Assembly: GCF_051235805.1 (NCBI RefSeq)
Contig: NZ_JBPNXV010000001.1
Span: forward strand, 1,922,001-1,986,000
Source of the DNA: Pseudothermotoga_B sp051235805
Lineage (GTDB): Bacteria; Thermotogota; Thermotogae; Thermotogales; DSM-5069
Direction: 5' to 3'
DNA length: 64,000 nucleotides
The stretch's first letter is position 1, and each line of letters opens with the position of its first letter. The translations under genes were made by a program, and so were the position numbers. This document shows, piece after piece, positions 1 through 7,832 of this stretch. The notes under the pieces are model-generated. The model was given only the letters and a program-made list of their open reading frames with translations. It was not told the origin of the DNA and did not search any database.

Positions 1-559
1 CTAGTATTTCCTGCGCGGTGAACGGGCTGTATCCTTTCCATACTCTTTCATGGCCTTCGTAAGCAAAGGTGTGTTCAAAATAAAGCTGAAATTCGTTGTA
101 CTTCAACTCAGCTAAAAGATCTATCAGTGCTTTCAGAGTCTGCATATTTGGTATTCTGTCTCTGCTGACATCGAGCATAAACCCGCGGTTTTTAAAATCT
201 GGTTCGTCTTCAATGACCATCGCTGGTATCTTGCAGCCGTACTCTCTCACCAGTTGTTTAAAGGTTTGCAAACCATAGAACAAGCCTCGATTTGTTTTCG
301 CAATTATCACAACATTATCTCGAGTGATCTTTATCTTGTATCCCTGTGAACTCGACACAGTGCTCGGTTCGATTATCAATTTTATGACAGCATCGCTACC
401 ACCAAAACCAGTGAATGAGAAATTTCTCCCGTACTTTGCCAATTCGCTTTTGAGTAATGAGGCAATTGTGAATGAATCATAATTCGTAAGAATTTTCCCA
501 CACAGTGGCAGTTCACATTCTCCATCCAACATGACCAATCTTCTTGGTTGTGGAAGCAT
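1..559 (-). CDS. Glycoside hydrolase family 20 beta-N-acetylhexosaminidase, N-terminal part (cut by window edge)
   Basis: Only the first 186 codons are inside the window. The start is the ATG at 559-557. The N-terminal ~90 residues look like the GH20b accessory fold, with a segment reading IIAKTNRGLFYGLQTF. Then comes the start of the GH20 barrel with RGFMLDVSRDRIPN at about residues 128-141, the family's usual RG-(L/F)-MLD-(V/T)-SR signature. Known GH20 enzymes release terminal GlcNAc or GalNAc from chito-oligosaccharides and glycoconjugates by substrate-assisted catalysis. The catalytic Asp-Glu pair lies beyond the window and cannot be checked. No signal peptide is visible, so it probably acts on imported oligosaccharides. 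It is the last visible gene of the amino-sugar operon, 55 nt after the sugar kinase. Confidence 0.85.
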   Translation of the reverse strand, partial: MLPQPRRLVMLDGECELPLCGKILTNYDSFTIASLLKSELAKYGRNFSFTGFGGSDAVIKLIIEPSTVSSSQGYKIKITRDNVVIIAKTNRGLFYGLQTFKQLVREYGCKIPAMVIEDEPDFKNRGFMLDVSRDRIPNMQTLKALIDLLAELKYNEFQLYFEHTFAYEGHERVWKGYSPFTAQEIL

Positions 560-614
560 TTATTCAATCACCCTCCATCAAGTCACCTGCTTCAAGTCAC
601 CTACTGTGGAAAAC

Positions 615-1568
615 TCAATGTACACCTTCTTCACTGAGTTGACGCTTTAGGTTCTCTTCGACCTCTTCTTTCACTGTGAAAAACTGTTCCATCGCCATTA
701 ACAGCGCACCTCCCAGTGGAGGCAGAGACGGTTCGGTAAAATTCACATTCAGATCCTGCAGAGAATTTTCAACAGTTCTCAAGAAATAAGAGTTGTTGAA
801 TAACCCTCCAGTGTACGAGAGAAAATCACTACCAACTCTTTTCAATACCGGTTCGACAGCATCAACGAGTTCAGCAATGCATCGCTTTACGACCGTCTGT
901 GCGACTTCGTCACCTTCTTCGGCGCACCTCAGAACAAAAGGTGCAAAAGAAGCTAAGTGACTCTTTGGATGTTTTTCAACGTAGAAGTACCTGAGCACAT
1001 CATCAATTGAATGCAGATCAAAAACTTTTTCTACATGACAAACAAGAGAGGTTGGTTTGCCTCTTCCTTCCCAATATTTCATGACTTCCTTAATAGAGTC
1101 AAAAGCCAATCCATAAGCACTCCAAGAATCGCCTATGATATGTCCCCATCCTCCTGTTCTGTGGAAATTGCCATTGACGTCAACGCCTATAACCATGGAA
1201 CCAGTACCAGCGACAACAATTGTTCCTGATTTTCTCGACGTACCCAAGGCACCCCTTAGGGCTAAGATACAATCGTTGACAACTATCAGCCTCTTGGAAG
1301 GCACCACTGGTGCCATTAGATCACGTAATCTATCGCAACTTTTCTGTGAGAAGCCAGCCCCCGAAAGTCCAAGAACACAAAGATCAACTTCCGCAATATC
1401 CTCGTTGATCTCATTTAGACAATCCTGAAGTGTCCTTTTCAATTTGCCAATTCCAATATCCAGATGGTTTGCTGGACCTCCAAGCGTCTTAGAAAGAACT
1501 TCTCCTCTTTCATCACACAGAGCAACTCTTGTTTTTGTACCACCAGCATCCACACCGAGAAATCTCAT
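615..1568 (-). CDS. N-acetylglucosamine kinase, BadF/BadG/BcrA/BcrD ATPase family
   Basis: The 317-residue product starts with GVDAGGTKTRVALCDE, the phosphate-1 loop of the ASKHA fold. It also has VVAGTGSMVIG near residue 120 and a late YTGGLFNN motif. This matches the eukaryotic-type GlcNAc kinase/BadF family, which phosphorylates free N-acetylglucosamine at O6 with ATP. A GGAGG ribosome site lies 11 nt before the ATG. It follows the ceramidase-like gene by 30 nt and precedes the GH20 gene, so it plausibly phosphorylates the hexosamine that GH20 releases in the cytoplasm. A glucosamine kinase of the same family is a possible alternative. Confidence 0.85.
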   Translation of the reverse strand: MRFLGVDAGGTKTRVALCDERGEVLSKTLGGPANHLDIGIGKLKRTLQDCLNEINEDIAEVDLCVLGLSGAGFSQKSCDRLRDLMAPVVPSKRLIVVNDCILALRGALGTSRKSGTIVVAGTGSMVIGVDVNGNFHRTGGWGHIIGDSWSAYGLAFDSIKEVMKYWEGRGKPTSLVCHVEKVFDLHSIDDVLRYFYVEKHPKSHLASFAPFVLRCAEEGDEVAQTVVKRCIAELVDAVEPVLKRVGSDFLSYTGGLFNNSYFLRTVENSLQDLNVNFTEPSLPPLGGALLMAMEQFFTVKEEVEENLKRQLSEEGVH

Positions 1569-1598
1569 TTTCTCAGATACCTCCTAATAGCCCTGTAT

Positions 1599-2690
1599 TT
1601 ATGGGTTAAACAATTCTCTATCTATAAGCCCAAGAAGTCTTTCCTCAGTCTCATCAGAGTAAGGGGATACCACCCATTCATAACCTGAATGCACATCCTT
1701 TGGTACAACATACGATGCGGCAGAGTTCGCGTAGCACACAATGAAGACCGGTTTTTCAGCAAACACTTGCTGAGTACTGAACTCGATAAACAATTCGAAC
1801 GGGACAAACACAAATTTCAGAGATTCTATAGTGAGGAAGGAGATTCTAACCTTTTCTGTCGTTGGAAGAACTCCGCGCTGTCTTGCCAACATTGCTCCCG
1901 GTGTGTCTCTATCGTTCAATGAGAGATTGCTCAAATTCTTAGTAACGAAGTTAACTACGAAATCAACATTCTTGAGAACAAGACTGCGAGGATATGGTAT
2001 TCGATATGCTTCTTCAAGATGCAAGTGATCTGTGAAAATCTCTGTCAGTCTCTCTATCTCGGCAAAAGATCTATTCCGTCGTGTTCTGTGAGTACTCACA
2101 TTGCCACAACAGGAATTCATGAACAAGACTGGACGACCTTCTCTAAGTGATAACTTTCTGCGAATGCCTCCAGCCAAATCAGCTGAATAGAGTAAGTTCT
2201 CAGGACCGAGTACGGTTGGATGACAGGAAAAGAGCAGAATCGAGAAACTTTCCATTGCTGTTCTAAAGTGGATGTGATTTACCGGTATTTGTTCACTACC
2301 TGGTTTGTTTCTGAGATCACATACACCTGATATCTTTCCTTTCCTTACAACGATTTCCTCGATTTCAGTGGCTTTCTTTTTGGCTTCGATCAAAGATTCT
2401 TTTGTGCAGGATTCAATAATTTCTGCAACCAGGTTCGGTTTCGGTGCAGAGTGGGTATGAGTGGCAATTGGGATCAAATTCACACCATTCACTTGATTTG
2501 GAAGCCTTTCTGGTACTGAAAGCAAATCAAAAACCACCAAAGCAACTTCTATCTCATCGTCACTGAGGTAAACACAGAACAACTCAAGTGGATCATGACA
2601 ACCAATGGAAACCCCTTTTCTGAGGACATAACCAGCCATTTCCAACCCTGTTGGAAAAGACAAAATTACACTTGAAAAACCAACTTTCAT
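1599..2690 (-). CDS. Neutral/alkaline ceramidase-like hydrolase (N-terminal domain family)
   Basis: The start is the ATG at 2690, giving 363 residues; the open frame continues further upstream but runs into the preceding permease gene. Residues ATHTHSAPKPN carry the His-x-His pair used as metal ligands in the neutral ceramidase N-terminal family. LFSCHPTVLGPENLLYSADL matches the family's conserved HPT and SAD region. Bacterial members are often unassigned amidases that act on N-acylated sugars or lipids. No signal peptide is visible, unlike secreted true ceramidases. Its place between ABC permeases and a GlcNAc kinase suggests a deacylase for an imported amino-sugar derivative. That role is inference. 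Confidence 0.7.
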   Translation of the reverse strand: MKVGFSSVILSFPTGLEMAGYVLRKGVSIGCHDPLELFCVYLSDDEIEVALVVFDLLSVPERLPNQVNGVNLIPIATHTHSAPKPNLVAEIIESCTKESLIEAKKKATEIEEIVVRKGKISGVCDLRNKPGSEQIPVNHIHFRTAMESFSILLFSCHPTVLGPENLLYSADLAGGIRRKLSLREGRPVLFMNSCCGNVSTHRTRRNRSFAEIERLTEIFTDHLHLEEAYRIPYPRSLVLKNVDFVVNFVTKNLSNLSLNDRDTPGAMLARQRGVLPTTEKVRISFLTIESLKFVFVPFELFIEFSTQQVFAEKPVFIVCYANSAASYVVPKDVHSGYEWVVSPYSDETEERLLGLIDRELFNP

Positions 2691-2722
2691 TCCTCTATCA
2701 CTCTCCAAAAGCTCAGAAACTC

Positions 2723-3562
2723 TTATCCCTTTAAACCTCCGCTTAAACCTTCGACATACCACTTTTGGCAAGTGAGAAAGAGAACAAGAATGGGAATCGT
2801 TGCCACAACCATACCCGCGCACAGAAGTCCCCATCTGGTAATGTTGTGTCCCCTGAACATTGCAAGTCCAAGGTTAATTGGCATTTTTGAATAATCTTGT
2901 ATCACTAAGAGTGGCCAGAAGAATTGGCCCCACGACCACAAAACCTTGAAGACTATCATAGTTGCGACTGTCGGTTTCACCATAGGAAGCATGATTCTCC
3001 AATATATGTAGAAATCGTTCGCACCATCAGCTCTGGCGGCTTGCTCGAAGTCAGATGGGATGGAGAGAAAACTCTGTCTGAACATGAACACTCCAAATCC
3101 ACTTGCAGTGAACGGAATGATGAGTGAAAGCAAACTGTCGTACATGCCCATCCGAATCACTATTATGTACATCGGTATAGCAATGGCATAAAAAGGTATC
3201 ATCAAAGTTGACAACGCCAACCAAAACAGGAGTTTCTTTCCAACGAAATTTTTTCGTGCCAGCGCATATCCAGCCATTGAATCGAAAATGATACTCACAA
3301 AAGTCACGACACTCGCCACAAGTAGGCTGTTGAACAACATTGTTCCAAGCGTGACCTTCTCATCAATGACACTTGGGTAATTCCACGCCAGCAAATAGTT
3401 GTCGAAGGTCACCGACTTTGGCAACAATGAATAAGACTCTATTCCTGTATCCGGTTCTATTGACCTCACCACCACCCATATGAGCGGTAGGAGAGTGAAA
3501 GCACACGCAGGCACAATCAACAGGTATTTTATGAAAATTGACCAACGGTTTTGTGATCTCAT
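2723..3562 (-). CDS. Sugar ABC transporter permease, MalG-type
   Basis: This is a 279-residue inner-membrane protein with six hydrophobic segments and the EAA cytoplasmic loop FEQAARADGANDFYIYWRIM at about residues 181-200, which contacts the transport ATPase. The ATG at 3562 is preferred because AGGGG lies 9-11 nt upstream; an in-frame GTG at 3574 sits on top of the ribosome site. It is adjacent to the MalF-type partner, and together they form the channel for the binding protein encoded at 4523. As is common in such operons, no ATPase gene is nearby, so a shared MsmX/UgpC-type ATPase elsewhere is expected. Confidence 0.9.
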   Translation of the reverse strand: MRSQNRWSIFIKYLLIVPACAFTLLPLIWVVVRSIEPDTGIESYSLLPKSVTFDNYLLAWNYPSVIDEKVTLGTMLFNSLLVASVVTFVSIIFDSMAGYALARKNFVGKKLLFWLALSTLMIPFYAIAIPMYIIVIRMGMYDSLLSLIIPFTASGFGVFMFRQSFLSIPSDFEQAARADGANDFYIYWRIMLPMVKPTVATMIVFKVLWSWGQFFWPLLVIQDYSKMPINLGLAMFRGHNITRWGLLCAGMVVATIPILVLFLTCQKWYVEGLSGGLKG

Positions 3563-3576
3563 ACTCTGTTTCACCC

Positions 3577-4458
3577 CTAAAAAGTGACGTCTTCTTTACC
3601 AATCTTTCTTTGAACGAAGGTGAGAACAAGGATTATGAGGAGCAATATAACACTGATAGCAGATGCATAACCCATCTGAAACTCGCTAAAACCTTTTGTG
3701 TACAGATAATTGACTATCGTTGTTGTTGAATATCCTGGTCCTCCACCGGTCATAATGTAAATTGGAGTGAAGACCTGAAATGAATTGATCAACGACGTGG
3801 TTATAACAAAGAAGGTTGTTGGTCTCAACAAAGGCAGTGTTATCTTGAGTGTAACTTGCCATTTTGTTGCACCATCAAGTGAAGCAGCTTCATACAACTC
3901 CTCTGGTATGTTTTGAAGTCCTGCTAAGAAAATCAGCATTCTGTACCCAAAACCACTCCAAATTAGGACTATCCCGACGGCAAGTAGTGCGTATCTATAG
4001 TCACTCAACCACTGAATCGGTTTCAAATGCAATACAAGCAATAATCGATTTGCAATCCCGGTCGTACTTGAAGAAAATATCAAAGACCAAATTATACTCA
4101 CGACAACCATCGAGATTACATTTGGAACGAAAAGTGCGAGTCTGAAGAAATTTCTGCCCTTGAATGGTCTGTTCAACAAAAGAGCAAAAACAAGACCAAG
4201 AATGGTGTTACCAGGAACATAGAGGACTGTGAAGTAAACAGTGTTGAGGATCGATCTCAGGAAAACCTCATCTTTTGCGAGCCTCAAATAGTTTTTCAAA
4301 CCCACAAACTTGGCAGAATAGAGTGTCACGATACTGAAGTCTTTCAGACTCAGAAAGATGACCCAAACGATTGGGATGAAAAGAAATATCGTGAAAATAA
4401 TATATGCAGGTGCGCAAAATGCATATGCAATTAAGTTTTCCTTCAGGCGCTTCTTCAC
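3577..4458 (-). CDS. Sugar ABC transporter permease, MalF-type
   Basis: The 293-residue product has a hydrophobic N-terminal anchor and about six membrane segments. Its EAA loop reads YEAASLDGATKWQVTLKITL, at about residues 190-209. It starts with GTG at 4458 behind a GGTGG site. Its stop is 12 nt before the MalG-type start, so the two are translated together. It belongs to the CUT1 family of oligosaccharide importers. The neighbouring GH20, kinase and deaminase genes suggest a chitobiose-like or other N-acetylhexosamine oligosaccharide substrate. Confidence 0.9.
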   Translation of the reverse strand: MKKRLKENLIAYAFCAPAYIIFTIFLFIPIVWVIFLSLKDFSIVTLYSAKFVGLKNYLRLAKDEVFLRSILNTVYFTVLYVPGNTILGLVFALLLNRPFKGRNFFRLALFVPNVISMVVVSIIWSLIFSSSTTGIANRLLLVLHLKPIQWLSDYRYALLAVGIVLIWSGFGYRMLIFLAGLQNIPEELYEAASLDGATKWQVTLKITLPLLRPTTFFVITTSLINSFQVFTPIYIMTGGGPGYSTTTIVNYLYTKGFSEFQMGYASAISVILLLIILVLTFVQRKIGKEDVTF

Positions 4459-4494
4459 CTTTCCACCACCTCAAAGGAACTAATGACTAGAAAT

Positions 4495-4515
4495 GGGGAA
4501 GGTTCTACCTTCCCC
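4495..4515 (-). promoter_or_regulatory. Perfect stem-loop between the binding-protein gene and the permease genes
   Basis: GGGGAAGGT, a 3-nt loop and ACCTTCCCC form a perfect 9-bp stem starting 8 nt after the stop of the binding-protein gene. No T-run follows on the minus strand, so it looks like an mRNA-stabilising or partially terminating hairpin. Such elements allow the binding protein to be made in excess over the permeases. The same arrangement recurs at 62481-62501 in the other ABC operon. Confidence 0.65.
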
Positions 4516-4522
4516 TTTAGAT

Positions 4523-5797
4523 TCACCATACAAATCCCTTTTCTTTCAAGTGTGTTTCCAACTCCTGTTGAGCTCTTTTCAAACCATCAGCCAGTGATAG
4601 TTTGTCTGACAGTACATCTTGAATTGCAGCCCTTATTATCCTGGTGAATGCCGAGTACTCCGGGTGTTCAACCCAGGGATTTGAATCAGACATTTGTTGG
4701 GCGAACGCGTTCATGATCTGATCTTCGCCAACATACTCTTGCGCCGCATCTACTCTCGATGGTACAAATCCTGCTACATTACAGTATTCAAGCATATTCT
4801 CTTTGCTGCACAACCACATCAAAAGTTTGGCAGCACCTTCTTTGTTTTTCGCATTTGAAGGTATGACAAAGACGTCAGCACCATAATACGACGTTCTTTT
4901 GCCAGTTTCAGGATTTATTGGTAGTGGTACGGCACCAACTTTGTCACCGAGTTCCTTTTTCAGTGCTGGTCCAGCATCTCCAGTGTCAATGTACATTGCG
5001 ACCTGACCTGCCACAAGTTGTCTTCGAACGTCAGCCAAGTTCGCATTTATTCCTCCAGGTTGAACAACCTTATAAGTCTTGAACAAATCTACAAAGAATT
5101 TCGCACCTGTGTGGAACAATTCAGTGTTGATTGTCGGGGTTCCCTTCTCGTCGATCATTCGACCTCCAGCCTGCCACACCCAAATCATGAGCTGATAAGC
5201 ATACTGAGCTGACGCACCAAAACCGTAAACATCAACCTGCCCATCACCATTTCTATCAAAAGTGAGGCGCCTTGCATACTCGAGAAAATCGTTCCATGTC
5301 CAGCTTATCGATGGTTCTGGAAGACCCCTTTCAGCAAGAATGTCTTTTCGATAAAGTACGACACGTGTATGACAGAAATAAGGAATTCCCACAATCTTAC
5401 CGCTCATTTCCTTGGGTTTGTCCATCTTGTAAGTACTTCCCAACAGAACTGACTGTGAAAAATTCTTCAAGAAATCCTGTGGTAGGTACTTATCCATAGG
5501 TTCAATGGCTTTTGACCAAGCAAGAGCATGCTCCCTTGGTGAGCCCACCTTGGCAAGATCTGGGGCTTTCCCAGACATGATCGCAACATCGAGTTTTGTG
5601 TGTGGATCCTCTGCCCAAGGAATAACCACCAGATTTACTTTGATTCCTGTAGCATCCTCAAATGCCTTTACCTGTTTCTTTACAACTGGTAGGTCAAGTT
5701 GTGGATCTCCTCCTGCAAACCAAAATGTCACCTCAGCACCGAACAGCGAGACAGCCAAAGCACAAAGAAATACAACTAGACCAAGAACTCTTCTCAT
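4523..5797 (-). CDS. Extracellular sugar-binding protein of a CUT1 ABC transporter
   Basis: The 424-residue precursor begins with a signal peptide (MRRVLGLVVFLCALAVSLFG, cleavage near AEVTFW). The mature protein has the family-1 solute-binding layout: KVGSPREHALAWSKAIEPMD in the first lobe, FDRNGDGQVDVYGFGASA in the middle and a conserved C-terminal NPWVEHPEYSAF segment. GGGAGGG lies ahead of the ATG. There is no lipobox cysteine, so the protein is periplasmic or toga-associated. It delivers an oligosaccharide to the two downstream permeases. The substrate cannot be read from sequence; operon context favours an amino-sugar oligosaccharide. Confidence 0.9.
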   Translation of the reverse strand: MRRVLGLVVFLCALAVSLFGAEVTFWFAGGDPQLDLPVVKKQVKAFEDATGIKVNLVVIPWAEDPHTKLDVAIMSGKAPDLAKVGSPREHALAWSKAIEPMDKYLPQDFLKNFSQSVLLGSTYKMDKPKEMSGKIVGIPYFCHTRVVLYRKDILAERGLPEPSISWTWNDFLEYARRLTFDRNGDGQVDVYGFGASAQYAYQLMIWVWQAGGRMIDEKGTPTINTELFHTGAKFFVDLFKTYKVVQPGGINANLADVRRQLVAGQVAMYIDTGDAGPALKKELGDKVGAVPLPINPETGKRTSYYGADVFVIPSNAKNKEGAAKLLMWLCSKENMLEYCNVAGFVPSRVDAAQEYVGEDQIMNAFAQQMSDSNPWVEHPEYSAFTRIIRAAIQDVLSDKLSLADGLKRAQQELETHLKEKGFVW

Positions 5798-5842
5798 CAG
5801 TAAATCCCTCCCTTTCTAGTTTTCAAGACCCCTTAATTCCTT

Positions 5843-6985
5843 TTACACAGTTTTCATAGCCCTTTGCAGAAGTTCTTGCATTTCACTTTTCCTGAAAATC
5901 TCGTGAAATGCAAAAAGGCAAACTCCATCCGCTTTAGACAACTTCGAGACTCTGATAGCCTCAATTACCTCAGCTGCAGGTACGTCACCATGTGCCTGAA
6001 TACCAACAATGACTGAAGATCTTTCGGACACTGCTTGCTGAGTACCCAAAAGTACGTCTGAAACCCATGAAATGGGCTTGCGAAAGTCATGGTGATATGC
6101 CATAGGTACAACAACATCGCAGATCTCTGAAAGATCCGAGTAGTTTTGACCAAACTGTACCAGAGCAAAGATTCTCTCCTTGAGGTCGATATCACCACCT
6201 TCCGGAATGAGAGCAGCACTCAAAATTGTAGAAGGTCTCTTGTTCTTCACCGTGTGGCCGATCTGTCTCGCGAAGTCTGTAACGTCGTCCTTCCTCATGT
6301 TTGACCATGCAACAACGTTGGGATCACCTGCAATGAAAGCATCTATGAAGCTTATATTGTCACCCTGATTTCCCCAGGTTCCCACGGCTTTCGCAACGAG
6401 CAAATTGACATTCAGTCCAGCCATCATTGCTCTCTGTTGCTGAACTGGTCCCCATCCCCAAGCCCCGTTTGGATATCTGATATAATCCAAATGAATTCCA
6501 CTCGGCTCGTAAGTACCAAGTACCTCTGAGACCAAGGAGAGTATGTACTCTCTGTAGTTGACATCAGCTACAAAATCAACGGCCGCGGTGGAGATTCTGA
6601 AACAACTATGTTCGCCAAGTCTATATTCATGAGTCTCAAGTTCCAGTGGAATTCCCCACATGCCAGAACCAGGATTCCTCTGCAGATAACTCTTGTCCTG
6701 TGAGACAATGAACCAAGCGTGCAACCTGATGTTATTTTTCTCGCAACCCTCACGACTCCGTGGTAGCACAGTTGTATCCTGAGAAAATGCCAGCGCAATC
6801 TTTGAAGGCCAGCACACCTTTCCCGTAGTCCCTTTCACAAGGAGAAATAGATCGGTTATCCCTATTTCCTTCATATCTCTCAAAGCTTTTTCCACTCCGT
6901 ACTCTGATAGAGACGAACCCCAAGCCCATACACCACATATCGGCTTTGGCATCATATAGAATTTCTTCTCAAAATCTCTCACCAC
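5843..6985 (-). CDS. Putative glycosidase-like barrel protein without export signal (GHL10-like)
   Basis: GTG at 6985 is chosen because GAGGTG lies exactly 7 nt upstream and overlaps the stop of the preceding SIS gene; a longer frame would overlap that gene by 160 nt. The 380-residue product has no signal peptide. It is a close paralogue of the C-terminal domain of the lipoprotein at 7833. Both share DYIRYP(N/T)GAWGWGP, DTTVLPR and VPMAYH(H/K)D(F/Y), typical of barrel enzymes in which the Asp of the G-(I/L)-H-(L/F)-DYIRYP motif is a candidate catalytic residue. The family resembles GHL10-type putative hydrolases. The substrate is unknown but is probably the glycan imported by this operon. Confidence 0.65.
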   Translation of the reverse strand: MVRDFEKKFYMMPKPICGVWAWGSSLSEYGVEKALRDMKEIGITDLFLLVKGTTGKVCWPSKIALAFSQDTTVLPRSREGCEKNNIRLHAWFIVSQDKSYLQRNPGSGMWGIPLELETHEYRLGEHSCFRISTAAVDFVADVNYREYILSLVSEVLGTYEPSGIHLDYIRYPNGAWGWGPVQQQRAMMAGLNVNLLVAKAVGTWGNQGDNISFIDAFIAGDPNVVAWSNMRKDDVTDFARQIGHTVKNKRPSTILSAALIPEGGDIDLKERIFALVQFGQNYSDLSEICDVVVPMAYHHDFRKPISWVSDVLLGTQQAVSERSSVIVGIQAHGDVPAAEVIEAIRVSKLSKADGVCLFAFHEIFRKSEMQELLQRAMKTV

Positions 6986-6996
6986 TTTGTGACACC

Positions 6997-7758
6997 TCAC
7001 AGAAATGGAATCAGGTGACGATACTTCGACACTAACGACATATTCTTTTCGTCTCCATTCGGTATGTTTGAACTCAAGAACACTGGGGGATTTTTCCCAT
7101 TTCTCAAAAAACACGCCACAACTTCGCCGATGATAGAATTTATGATGAAAGCACCACAAACAGTCGAAAGCGGTCCTACTGTTATCTCGTCTACCTTCAC
7201 ACAGGCATCTCCATAAGGAACGTGGTTGTCGATAGTCAAATCTACAACTTCAAAGAGTTTCTTACCCAGTTTGTTTCGTGGTTCCACGCTTGTCGAATGC
7301 TCAATCGAAGTGATTGCACAAACGTAAGCCCCCCTTTTTCTTGCCCGGTCCGCAAATGTGACAACTGCAGCGTTAGATCCAGAATTCGAGAAAACAATTA
7401 CTACATCTTTTGAAGAGATTGGTAAATCGGAAATTATAGCTTCTCCTATCCCATCTATTCGTTCCAGCTTTGAACTGAGAACCGCTCTCTCGTGAAGCAT
7501 CAGTGAACTGAGGAGAACTGGATACACAGACGCTATACCCCCTGCTCGGTAGAAAATCTCTTCAACCAACATGTGAGAATGCCCAGTACCAAACGCGTAA
7601 ATAAGACCGCCATCGTTCACTGATCTGTATATCCTTTCTGCCAGATCTTTGATCCTTTGCTCTTCTTGCTCGATGATCTTTTCAATCGTACTTTCAATCA
7701 TCTGACGATATCTTCTCGAAAAACTTGATCCACAATCTTCAGAACCAGCTCTGAGCAT
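6997..7758 (-). CDS. SIS-domain sugar-phosphate isomerase/binding protein (UPF0309-like)
   Basis: The 253-residue product has one SIS domain with the phosphosugar loops FGTGHSHML (about residues 56-64) and VFSNSGSNAAVV (about 125-136). GVDEI-like acid chemistry is suggested by CVKVDEITVGP near residue 190. It resembles the UPF0309/GmhA-like group whose substrates are mostly unknown. AAGGAGG lies 12 nt ahead of the ATG. An internal ATG at residue 20 is a possible shorter start. Within this operon it may handle a phosphorylated amino sugar, separately from the NagB-II-like deaminase encoded upstream. Confidence 0.75.
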   Translation of the reverse strand: MLRAGSEDCGSSFSRRYRQMIESTIEKIIEQEEQRIKDLAERIYRSVNDGGLIYAFGTGHSHMLVEEIFYRAGGIASVYPVLLSSLMLHERAVLSSKLERIDGIGEAIISDLPISSKDVVIVFSNSGSNAAVVTFADRARKRGAYVCAITSIEHSTSVEPRNKLGKKLFEVVDLTIDNHVPYGDACVKVDEITVGPLSTVCGAFIINSIIGEVVACFLRNGKNPPVFLSSNIPNGDEKNMSLVSKYRHLIPFL

Positions 7759-7832
7759 TTTCTAAGAATCCCTCCTTAAAAATTGGCAAGATTTTTGTCA
7801 AAAATTCAATTGGAATAAGCCAGAAACGTCTT

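Noticed and set aside
6986..7159. Longer start for the unanchored barrel protein
   Set aside because: It would overlap the SIS gene by 160 nt; GAGGTG 7 nt before the GTG at 6985 gives a better start.
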